A DNA stretch of 64,000 nt from Piliocolobus tephrosceles (taxonomy: Eukaryota > Chordata > Mammalia > Primates > Cercopithecidae), in the NCBI RefSeq assembly GCF_002776525.5, contig NC_045446.1, positions 63,514,742-63,578,741 of the forward strand, given 5' to 3'. The notes beneath the pieces were generated by a model, which was not told the DNA's origin, made no database searches, and saw only the letters and a list, made by a program, of their open reading frames with translations. Below, piece by piece: positions 32,801 to 44,800 of the stretch. The translations under genes were made by a program, and so were the position numbers. Numbering within the stretch: position 1 is the first letter of the stretch; each line of letters begins with the position of its first letter.

Positions 32801-35800
32801 CCTTTTAGCTCTGACAGCCTGGGATTTGGAGCTGCCTTGTGAAATGGGCAGGCGCCCAGAGATGGAAGCCCTCAACTCACTTGCTCTTTATTGCTACTCA
32901 CTGTCTACTTGCTTTTCTGTCTTCTCACACAGCATCCAGGGTATCCTTTTGCTACTGTTTCTTTCTCTCTTTTTCTCTGTTTCTTTTTCTCCTTATCTCT
33001 CTCTCTTCTTGGACTTCCCTCCATCATGTTCCCCTGCCTCCCCACCAGGTTTGAAGGTGAAAACCCCATACAAAACACCATTCGGAGACCCTCATCTTCT
33101 GGGATGCTGAGCATACAAAACACCATTCAGAGACTGTCATCTTCTACGACGCTGGAGAACTGCTCTGCAGAGTTGGCTTCTCCTTCTCTCCTGGGCTCTA
33201 GGGGAAGGCCACCTCTGCCTGAAAAGACCTGACGTCAGGGATCGCAACGATTCACATCAACCTGGAACGTGGGCCATGTCTGTCTCTCAGCAGGACGGAC
33301 AAAAGCTGGGGCTAAGAATGGGACTGAGAAGTCAGGCCCCAAGAAGCTCACAATTGCCCAGGTAAATAAACTGTGCTGCCTTTGAATCCTCTGGAAAAGA
33401 GTGACAGACCCTTTGTTCACAGAAAAAAACTTGAAACATGAGTCCTCCATCTCAAAAAATAAATAAAAATAAATTTAAAAGAAACATGGGTCATTCAGGA
33501 ACAAGACTGTCTCCTTTTAGAATCACAAAATGGAATCATTCTATGGAACCCAAATGATCATCAAGTGACCCCAATCCTTGCACTTTACACAAGGGATCCT
33601 GGGCTCAGAAAAGGCAAGTGTTTTTAATAACTTCTCCTAAAGACTCTAAACTCTTCTAAGTTGAAGGGGCAGTGCCAGGGGACCCCGGCTTTGCAGCCCT
33701 GCTGGGGAGGTGCTGAGGTGACTTCTTTCCTGTGGTTCCATCTTGGGTAGGTCTAGCAGACCTCACTGAACCTCTCTGGGCTTCAGCTCTTTCACCTATA
33801 AGATGCTCACCAAGGACCCTTTCAGCTCCGAGGTGCTGTTTCTATTATACAATAAGGGATTGGGGCAGAGTGGAGGGAGTGCTTTATTGGAAGAGAAGAT
33901 TTCTAGTCTTCAGTCCTGGCTTTCCCCCTAACTTTTGGTGACAACTGTCAAGTCTTTGGGCCTTAGTTTCTTATTTCGTAAAATCAGGTGGCCAAGATTG
34001 AAGATTTCTTCCTAAACAAAAATTCCATGGTTCTAAAGATCCTGGGTCTCTTCTACCTTAACCCCAAGTAAAAGCAAACTACCACATGGTCACAAATCTC
34101 TCTCAGTCCACATCACACCTCTTTGGCTTGGCACCTCCCTGCCCCTGATGACCCGGGAGGATAGGAGAGCTGCTGCACAGCTGCCACAAAAGTCAGACTA
34201 TTCCCTGGATTCATGACATTTATTTTTTCACCTGCAGATCCATAGTTTTTTTCCCATAGTTTTGTGGTCAAATATGCTTGGGAAATAAGTAGCAATGACG
34301 ACAGAGTGGAAAGGACACGTGAAAAAGAGGAAAGCATGTCAAAGAGAAGTAGAAACTAACTGGAAGTGGGACTATGAGCTGAGTGAGAAGTCTAGAGCAG
34401 ATTCCTCAAAGTTTCTAGATTATGGAGCTAATCATGAAATGTGGTCATAGGAGGAGAAGCAGAAGATTCTGTGAGGGAGACAGGGAGTCCAGCTTTGCAG
34501 GTGTCTGGAGGGAACCATCTGGTGTGTGCGGAGACACAATTTACTGATCTACAAACAAAGGGGTTTATAGATAAACCAGAGATAGACATTTCCCAAATGT
34601 GGACAACAGACTATAGATTCCAAGGGATCTTAATAGTTGTTTTTGCCAAAGAAAAGGAAAGAAAAAGAGTTCTGTAGTCCCATATGTTTGTGAAGTCACA
34701 ATGTAAAATAGAGATACACAATTACGATTTTGTTTTTATTCCACGACCCTGAGAAGTTTTTAAAACAATACGGTGGGCTGGATGTGATGGCTGTCACCTA
34801 TAATCCCATCACTTTGGGAGGCCAAGGCGGGAGAAGCACTTGAGACCAGGACTTCAATGCCAGCCTGGGTAACACAGACAGACTACATCTCTAAAAAAAA
34901 AAAAAGAAAAAAACGTAGCCAGGCATGGTGGCTGGTGTAGTGCCCAGCTACCTGGGAGGCTGAGGCGTGAGGATGGCTTGAGCCCAGGAGTCTAAGGCTG
35001 TTGTGAACCATCATCACACCACTGTACTTCAGCCTGGGTGACTGCAGGACCCTGTCTCTTAAAGAAGGTGGGGAGGTGAACTGTGAATCTCTAAGATGGG
35101 AGTATATACAAGACTGTGTTTTCCAAATTAATTTTACTACAGAATCTTTTATTCCTACTATAAACATTTACAACAATTAAATTTCAACCATGTTTTTTGT
35201 AATTGAAGCTAGTTTTGGTAAACAAAGTTTTACTGTAACATCCACATCTATTCATTTACATATTGACTAAGGCTACTTTCCTGCTACAATGGTAGTTACT
35301 GATAGAGAGCATATGGCCTTTGAAAAGCCTTTACAGGAATGCTTGCTGACCCCTGATTTAAAGAAATATATCAAGGTGTAGAGAATCCTAGCAGAGCTGA
35401 AAGCATCCATTTTCTATGCAGGAGAGCAGGACACCCCTGAATCAGAAGACGCCTATTTCTGAAAGCTCTGTGGCGCAGCACCGTGGTTATGAGCAGTCTG
35501 GAGACAGACTGACTGCCTGGGTCCAAACCCCCAGCTCTGCAACTTAATAGCTCTAGGATACATCAGTCTCCTTGTGTATGATATGGGAACAGTAATGGTA
35601 CCTACTTCATAGGGTTCCTGTGATAAATGCATTAATTGTTAAGTAAAAAGCACTTAGAACAGTACCTGACATATTAGAAGCACTTTATAAAGATCAGTTA
35701 TTATTATTTTCTTTCTCACTTTATAGTAAGATACTTTTATAGAAAGCTTCTGTCCTAAGGGTATGCAGGCAGAGCCTGGTCTGAGAGACTAAAGCTAAAC

Positions 35801-38800
35801 TATGACTACTATGGTCTGTCCCAGCTTTAAACACAGACTCCAGGATTCTAAGATTCTAAAATGTTATGGCTTAAAATGCTATGATTTTATGATTCTTTAA
35901 AGTTAACAGGCCAACGATGCTGATGACTTTCCTTTATGCTCTTGGAGAATGTGCTCTGGAATTTTTCTCTTCCCTGGGGAAGCTGGATTACCCCCTCTAT
36001 GCCACAAGGACAGCCATATTACAAAGTGGTGAGACCATCCCTCTGAGGAAAATCAAAAAGCTCCAAGAGACTGCAGCAGAATTTGGTTCCCACATCTAAG
36101 AATAACCTTGTCTGAGAATGTTTCCCTTTCTTTATGTTATGAAATGAGACACACACATACTCAGAATACAAATCAGTAGCCAAAGCACCCTTGGCAGTCA
36201 AAGAGATGATGCTGCAGAAGAAGGCCTTGCTTGTTTGTCCAGACAGTCTGAGATGGGAGAAGCAGAACTGCAGAGCTAGAAGACTCGGAGATCATTAAGA
36301 CCAACATAAACATTTCACAGATGAGATAATGAGTAGTTGCTGAAAGAGAGAGCTACTTGTGGGGATCTAAGACTCAGAGCTACTTCCTCTAACCACAGTG
36401 GTTCTCAAGGTTACCGTTTGTCAGGAGGATCTTCATGAGGCTGCAGAAACTGCTTGGGGGCCCTCATCCTAGGTTCTGTCAGTAAGTCAGGTCAATTCCT
36501 CTCTCAGGGAATATCCTCATTTGGATTACACAGTATCAGAGAACATTTCTAGTGTGACATTCTAAGTCACTGAGTATTTCAGAAGACTTTCATGAGGAAA
36601 TCATTGCAGAGGACTTTCCATAATTTACTGGTGGTCCTGTCAATACTGTTGAGGAACACTAAAAATTCCCCTGGAGCTATAGCCTGAGCTTGGGTAACAC
36701 AAAAATCAGGGTTTATTACTTTATGTATCTAAGTAAAAGAAGCTGTTGGGCTTGTTGCAAAAAAGGCTCACAGATTTTGCCCAAATGAACTTAGACTCAA
36801 TTCACTCACTGGAGGCCTGGCTATCCTGAAAGGAATTCTAAGTTTGAAGGTCACAGAATTAAGACTTTGGAATGTTGTGCCTGAAGGACATTAGAGGTTT
36901 ATATTCAACCTTCTCCCTTTCCGAGAAAGAACCTGGAGCCCAGAAGGATGGATTTTCCCCAAACTGTACAGCACATCAGTACAGAGCTGGGCCCAAAGTT
37001 CAGGGCTCACCATGCCCTAGGTAGAGCTCTTGCTGAGTTAGAGTCTCTGTAGTCCAATCTTGGGCATTTAATACACTGGCCTTGGTTGTCCCCATTTCAC
37101 TAAAGGCAATATCATGGAAGAAAAAAGGAATTCAATCACTAGAAGTCCCAGCTCTGCCTTATAAAAGAGGCTTTGTTTGTGATGTCCTGTTCTTTCTCTT
37201 AGGTTCCTAACCATAATTTTAGAATCCATCAACTGGGGTAATAAGAAGAGTATGTACATTAACAAGATAAAACCTTTTCAGTCCTTTCTGCAATCCTTTC
37301 TCTCTGTCATATATCTTTTGAGTTGTAGAAGCCCTGCCACCTTCAAAGGCATTGATCCTCACGTTACGGATGTCTTTTAGACTAATCGGTTTATTGATCA
37401 TCAGATTTATATGTCTGCACCAAATAAAGTTCTATGTCTGAATCTTGCTTTGACCCCTAAGACTCCTTGTTGATAGCCAAGTAAGACAGTGATGAATAAG
37501 TAGGAAACCTAATTACAAACAGGCTTGGCAAGTGTCAGTGAAATTGAACTGAATTTGTCAAAGTGCCCTGAATTTTCTGTGGTACTAGAAGCCACAAAAT
37601 CTGAATGCTGGCAGGAATCTTTTTGAGTATGGGAGGGCCAGTCAACCCCAACTGCATTAAAAAATGGCACAGGTTTATACATTACTTGCTTAAAAGAGAG
37701 GTAGGACAGGCATGGTAGCTGGTGGACAGACAGCTTGAGCCCAGGAGTTTGAGATCAGCCTAGGCAATGTGGCAAAACCCCATCTCTACAAGAAATTAAA
37801 AAATTAGCTGGGCATGGTGTTGCATGCCTGTGGTCCCAGCTACATGGGAGGTTGCAGTGGGAAGATTGCTTAAGCCTAGGAGCTTGAGACTGCAGTGTGA
37901 CGTGATTGTGACACTGGACTCCAGCCTGAGTGACAGAGCAAGACCTTGTCTCAAAAAAAAGGTGGGGGTGGGTACATTTTGGTCTTTTTCAGGGACTGTG
38001 ATAGCCTGTCTGGGAGGGAACAGTGGGATGTGGCTGCTGGACACTTAATGGGAATTCGGGAAGATTTCAACGTAGTAGAAGGCAAGGCCTTCTGTTACTC
38101 AGACTTTCCAACTGTGGAAAGGGTTGCCTCTGAAGGGAATGAGTACTCCATTTTTGGAGATGGTTTGTTGGCCAGCTACTGTTAAGGGCAGCTAGAGAGG
38201 AGGTCCCTGTTGGGGTGGAAGACACTCAGTACACATCATCTTGCTGAGAGATAAGGAGTCTGATTGCAAGAAAGAACCTTGGAGATGATTTAGTTCAGTT
38301 CCCTCATTTTGCAGTTTGAAAAATCAAGGTCCAATGCATGGACATCAATTATCCAAGGTTACACAGAACCCAGTCTAGAATTCAATGCTTTGGGCTTCCA
38401 CTCCAGGTTGCTTTCTGCTACACTACAGTAGGTGTGCCTATACACATCTATATCCATATGTTTAGATGTAAGAGAGAATATGTTTATCCCTATTTATACA
38501 CACACACACATATATATGTAATCTTACGTATGTTCATTCATTCTACCCGAGGTATCTGGAGAAACTCCTTATGGCTGACATACTCTTTTTTTTTTTTTTT
38601 TTTGAGATGGAATCTCGCTCTGTCGTCCAGGCTGGAGTGCAGTGGCACGATTTTGGCTCACTGCAAGCTCCATCTCCCTGGTTCACGCCATCCTCCTGCC
38701 TCAGCCTCCTGAGTAGCTGGGACTCCAGGCACCTGCCACCACGCCCGACTAATTTTTTGTATTTTTAGTACAGACGGGGTTTCACCATGTTGGCCGGGAT

Positions 38801-41800
38801 GGTCTCGATCTCCTGACCTCATGATCTGCCCGCCTCAGTCTCCCAAAGTGCTGGTATTACAGGTGTGAGCCACCGCGCCCAGCCTGATATACCTCTCTTA
38901 AAGAGTAAAATCAATCTCATGAAAAAAGTCAGTAATAGAATCTTAACCTGGGTGATACTTTTTCCGGCTGTGCTGCTTACTACCTGGGTGGCGTTGGACC
39001 TATTACCTTTCTGAGCCTCGTCTTTCAAACTAGGATGAAAATCCACCTAAATAACTTAATAGGAGTGTAGTGTAGATTAAATGAGAGGGTGATTATTAAA
39101 GTACATTTTACAAAAGGTGAGTTATGTTGTATAAACATAAACTGATGTTGACATCTAGGGGCAATGAAAACTCTGGAGAAAATGACATTGGATGTTGATA
39201 TGGTTTAGATGTTTGTTTCCTCCAAATGTCATGCTGAAATGTAACCTCCAGTGTTGGAAATGGGGCCTGCTGGGAGGTATTGGATCATAGGGGTGGATCC
39301 TTCATGATGGCTTAGCACCATCCCCTTGTTGATGAGTGAGCTCTGATTATTTAGAGTGTGGCACCTTCCCAGCCCCTTGCTCTCTCTCTCACCATGTAAT
39401 ATGCTGGCTTCCTCTTTTGCCTTCCGCCATGACTGTAAGCTTCCTGAGGCCATCACCAGAAGCTAAGCAGAGGTTGGTACCATGCTTGCGCAGTCTGCGG
39501 AACTGGAAGCCAATTAAACCTCTTTTCTTTATGAATTACCCAGCCTCAGGTATTTCTTTATAACAACACAAGAACAGACTAACACAGATGTTTTAAAGAA
39601 AAGAAAAGAAAAAAATACAATGAATTCTTCTAGTCTACTTACTTAGTAGATTAATAATTTCTGGAAACACACACTATCAGGCCTTGTCTGGAATATCCCT
39701 GTGAGGGCTTGTCCAGCCCTCACAACTTAAGAGGTAAGTTCTCACCACATCCAAAGTCAGTCATTCCTCTAATGAACAGCTCCGACAAGACACAAAGTTC
39801 TTCCTTATACGGAGTCAAAATGCCACTCAGTAATTTTTTTTTTTTTTTGAGATGGAGTCTCGTTCTGTCGCCCAGGCTGGAATGCAGTGGCACAATCTTG
39901 GCTCACTGCAAGCTCCACCACCTAGGTTCACGCCATTCTCCTGCCTCAGCCTCCCGAGTAAGTAGGACTACAGGCGCCCGCCACCACGCCCGGCTAATTT
40001 TTTTTGTATTTTTAGTAGAGACAGGGTTTCACCATATTAGCCAGGATGGTCTCAATCTCCTGACCTCATGATCCCCCTGCCTCGGCCTCCCAAAGTGCTG
40101 GGATTACAGGCGTGAGCCACCACGCCCGGCCGCCACTCAGTAATTTCTAAACATTGGTCCTCATTTCCCCAGTGGAACCACTTTGTGTTAAAAATTAGAC
40201 GTGAAGGTGACAACATCAGTTACCCTACTGAGCCTCAGGATGAATATGACGAGTCTGACTGGCTAGCTGGTTTCTGGCCTCCCTGAAGACTCCTCATACA
40301 CATCTTGGTCCCACAGTGCAGCTTCCACTAGGGCAGTGTTTCTCATACAGAGGGCAATTTTGCCCTGTAAGGGACATTTAGCAATGTTTAGAAACATTTT
40401 TGGTTGTCACAGTGAGGCTTTCCTACTGGCATGTAGGGTAGAGGCCAGAGATGCTGTTAAACATCCTATAATGCACAAGACAGCGCCCCCATAACAAAGA
40501 ATGATTTGGTCTAGATGTCAATAGTGCTGAGACTAACAAGCCCTGTGCTAGAGGGGGAGCCCTCTCTGTCCAAAGACCCACAGACCTTCAAAATGTGCCC
40601 TCTGTCCTTTCCCCCTAAAAAGCAGTAACAGTCCTTCCCCAAACAACTTGTTGGCCAGGTGAGTATTTCCTTCTCCCTCCCTCAGTGCTTTGTGTCTCCC
40701 CAAAGCTGAGTGCATGATCAAAGAGGATGACCTTTCTTGAATAAGGAGGGCCAATTTTTTGCCTGGGTAAAAGAGCCTCTTAAAGCAGTATTTATCTCAT
40801 AAATGTCATTTTTAAAAGCTCCCTTTCCTTTCTTCCTAAGAAACAAATCAGTCCCAACCAAGGGGAACAAGGAAAGGAGACAGGCTGTATTTACTGAAAG
40901 CCGCGGAGGATGCTTGGTAAGTTCGGTTCTCGGTCCCGGTGTCCACTGGGAGGTGGAAGGTGCCTTCAGTGCCACAGGAAGACGAGTTCTGTGGCCAGGC
41001 CTGTTTCATCAGCAGAGTTGCTTAAGGGAAGACACAAGAATGTCATTAGGCAGAAATAAGAAGTGGCCACCACCAATCACAGACACAAAGCAAGGGTCTT
41101 GTGCTGGACAGAAACATACAACCCAAGGGACTTGTTCAGACACACAGGATGGTTCAGCCTTTCTGAGATGGTTGAGTGGGTTAGGAGGAATGCTGAAGTA
41201 TGTTTCCAAATGAGTGAAATCAAGGAAATCTGAATTTATACTAAAAGAGTCAGGATTTTCTAGCTCCTACTAAAACCACAAAGATGCCCATGAATGCCAT
41301 CTCCTACTACCTGACACTGTGGCCTAAGGCTCTGATGTATTCCTCAGTCACTTTCCCATTAATGTGTAGCAACGTGGGAGCCTTTGTGTGTTCACCAGAT
41401 CAGTTGAACACTCTTGGTTGTCTGAAATACCATCTGGAGGTGTATTTATAAGCTGCTTTCAAAGACAGGCCCACAAATAATGACCGCATTACATGAACCC
41501 TGTTGGACTACCATCCCTTCTGAAGGGACTGAGCTGTGGCCATGGTAGCTTAAAAGGCCCTGGGCACTGTGCTGCACTGAACCTAGTTAGCCAGTGGGGT
41601 ACTCCTTGCTAATAACTCTTTCTCCTGTACACCCAGCTGAGGCCAGACATACTTCTTGCATACCCCTGAATATCTCCTACTCAGGTGTTACTGGGTGCCC
41701 CATGTGGGATATCTCCTCATAAATTAGAGGTGGTCTGTTGGGCCATTAAGAAAGCACATATGAAATTTGGGGTAGGTATGAAATATAGATGAGGCCCAGT

Positions 41801-44800
41801 TTAAGATGTTCAGAGACTTCCCAGGCTGACTCAAAGCTCAGCTCGAGACATCTGAAGGATGATAGGTTTTAGAAGTGGGGAGTGACTCAAAAAACTTACC
41901 TTCATGGTATCCTGAGGGGGAAGGAGAAAAGAAACAGAGTTCTGAAGTGGGACTTGCCTAACTTTTCAGACATTTTCCTTGTTATAATTTCAAACACTAG
42001 AGGGGAAACATTCTTGACTCAAATTTCTGTTTATGGTAAAAAGAATAATTTTAGCAACATCTTTTCCACTCAAAGTCTTGGGGGGGGTCATGGATATAGG
42101 GTGTTACACAGTATATTAGCAGAAGGTGGGGGCTGCATTGGCAATACTTAAAACATTTAAATAAGAGGTTAAGACAGGGTGTTATGAGAATAAAGTATGC
42201 CTATACACTCTCTAATTCCACCAGGACAAGGACATTCTACCTCTAGAGAGATCTCATAACCCTCTCTGCCCATTCAGGTAACAGGTAATACCTCTGGTTC
42301 CTTCTATCCCAGAAGTACTGGGGCCAGAGAAGGTCAAGGACTGTGCTGTTTTTGTTGAACCAAGACTAGAATTATGGCTATTGTAGGCTGACTCTGTGTT
42401 TGCATTAATGGCCTGCGATATATACAGCAGATGCTGAGAAATGAGAAGGAAATCATGGGCAGGAAAGTCACACTAAAAGGATAATTCTGTTAAGAGAAAT
42501 GGAGACTCAGCAGAACTCCATATAGAGCCCAGGGCCTTTCCTGGACATCAAGACATGGCTCTGCAGACAATGCAGGAGGAGAAGAGTCCATTTTAAACAA
42601 TCATTTTGCGTTTCTTTTCTTTGGGGGGTGGGAAACGAAAGGGGTAAAGAATCCAATCAGTGTTAAAAAATCTTATCAACATGTCTCCAAATTTAGACTC
42701 TGCAACACATGTGGTTGGAAAGTAGTCGCCACCCAAAACAACTCTCTAAAAAGTAAAACATGTAGCTCTGAAAAGTCAGATAAAGCAAGCCCATGCCCTT
42801 AAGACCCCACAGGAACACCATCAGGGGGCAGGAGGCCTGAATTTGGCTGTAAGAATTTAGAGAATTTGGAGGTTCTATTCCATTCAAATTTTTTCCTCCA
42901 AGTTGTATATACTTTACCATAATTTTCATCATAAGCCAAAAGTCTGACATTAGCCTGAAGGACTGTGTGACCATTAAAGTTAGTAAGTCTAACTTAACTT
43001 ACTCTTTACAAAAGAGTAAATCACTCTTTTATCCAAAGAGTGACTGAGGCCTACACTGCACTCAGCACTGAGGGGAGCGCCGCGGGTGGGAGGGAACACA
43101 CCTGGGTCACAGTCACCGCACACAAGGTACTTATGGTCTAGCTGGGGATGCAACACAGCCACACGCCAACCAGGGAGTGAACAAGACAGCATGATACATA
43201 GTAAAATAATGTTCCAGGTTAACCAGGAAAGAAGCAAGTGCGACTGTGCCTTTGGTTACTATGTCTTTTCAACTGATGACGTGAACTATACTATATATTT
43301 TTCTGAATAAAAATGTTTTTCTTTATTTTCTTCTGGTTTCATTATAAAGAAAATGAATTAGTGTTTTCTGTACGTCTCTGTATGTTTGAATCCTTATAAT
43401 TTAAATAACTAGATAAATGTGAAAACACATCAAAAAACAAATACTAGCTGTCAACTTGACCTCCCCATTAGTTAGCTGTACCATGTGATCCAGCCCCTCT
43501 GTATATAATTCTAAAGTCACCTGTTCCATTGGTGGGAGCGATTCAGAGCTCAGTTGTGGGATGAAGACAATTCCAACTGAAGCTTTTAGAGGCATGGTCA
43601 CAGAGGAGGCTGCTCAGAATGGCATGCCTGCCTTTGCGTGCCTGAAAAGTACCACTTCCTAGAGATGTTTTGTATTTTGAACTGAGGTAGTTAAATATAG
43701 GCATATACATATGTAAAGACATCATTAAGCTGTACACTTAAGATTAGTGTACTTTATATACTTTGCTGTCTATGTGTTATCCCTCAATTAAATGAGAGAG
43801 AGAGAGAGAGAACCCTTGGCAGTGAAGGGCCATGGGCCCAGTCACAGCATGCTGACCACATCCAGGTGCTGGGTTGTTCACTTTCCTGGATACGGGGCCC
43901 TCACGCCCTCTGACAGTTGAACAATCTGTTAAGCACATTTACAAGGAGACGAGGCAGCAAGGGACCATCATCCTGAACAATGCACTGAGTCAGGAAATCT
44001 GAGTTGTAGCCTGGGCTCTGCCACTTAATAGCTGTGGGATCTTGGGCAAGTCATTTAACCTTTCTAAGCTTCAGTTTTGTTGTCTCATAAAATGGCAATA
44101 ATCATCACTCCTTGATTGCTTCATAGTACTGATGAGAGGGTCAAAAATAAAGTGTCACCCAGTCTTCTAATTTCTAGTTCTGGTATCCGTCCCCTCTTCC
44201 ATCTCCAAAGTTATAGGCTACAGCTCTAACTGAAGCTCTCATCATCTCTCATCTGAACTACTGCAACTGCTTCCTCATGTTAAATCTGCTCCCTCCAATT
44301 TTCAAGCTGCATTCAGAGCGATACACCTAAGACCTAAACCTAATCATAAAATCCCCTTTCTTGAAAACATTCCATAGTTCTCCACTGACTCTAAGCTAGA
44401 GTTTGAACTCCTGTGTAGCACTCAGTGCCCCACTATGATGATCATCTTGTCCCAGTGACCTCTCTAGACTCTCTCACTGTTGTCAATCTCCTGCCCATAC
44501 TACAGCCACAGAAACTGCTGATCATTCCCAGAATATGTCAAGGAGCTTCACATCTCCATGTTTTTGTCCACACTGCTACCTCTTCTGGCATGTCTCTCCC
44601 CAAACTCCATCTGGTAACATTAATTAATCCATCAATCATGAGCTGAAGACTCACACCTACTAGGAAGCCTTTCCCCTCCCCTTAAACATAGCTCTCTCAT
44701 GCATCCCTATAAACTGACTATCCCAATCCCTGTGATTCTTGGAAGCACCTGTACTTAATAGCATGTCTTCTCTCCACGAAACTGTGAGCTCCTTGAGAAC

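Larger units (their letters stand above)
32518..40894 (-). other. FAM168A: FAM168A intron (8.4 kb)
   Basis: It contains a 45-bp tandem duplication (33067-33156) and Alus at 34775-35066, 37708-37961, 38586-38884 and 39834-40131. It also holds a MIR at 35467-35708, a MaLR LTR at 39196-39586 and a MER5A-type element at 40334-40547. Stretches between these, for example 35.75-37.7 kb, look like unique or very old sequence with no recognised gene. Confidence 0.85.

Noticed and set aside
35900..36110. + frame starting [20 protein letters not shown], considered as a pseudogene
   Set aside because: No protein family was recognised and it is only 60 codons. Likely chance.
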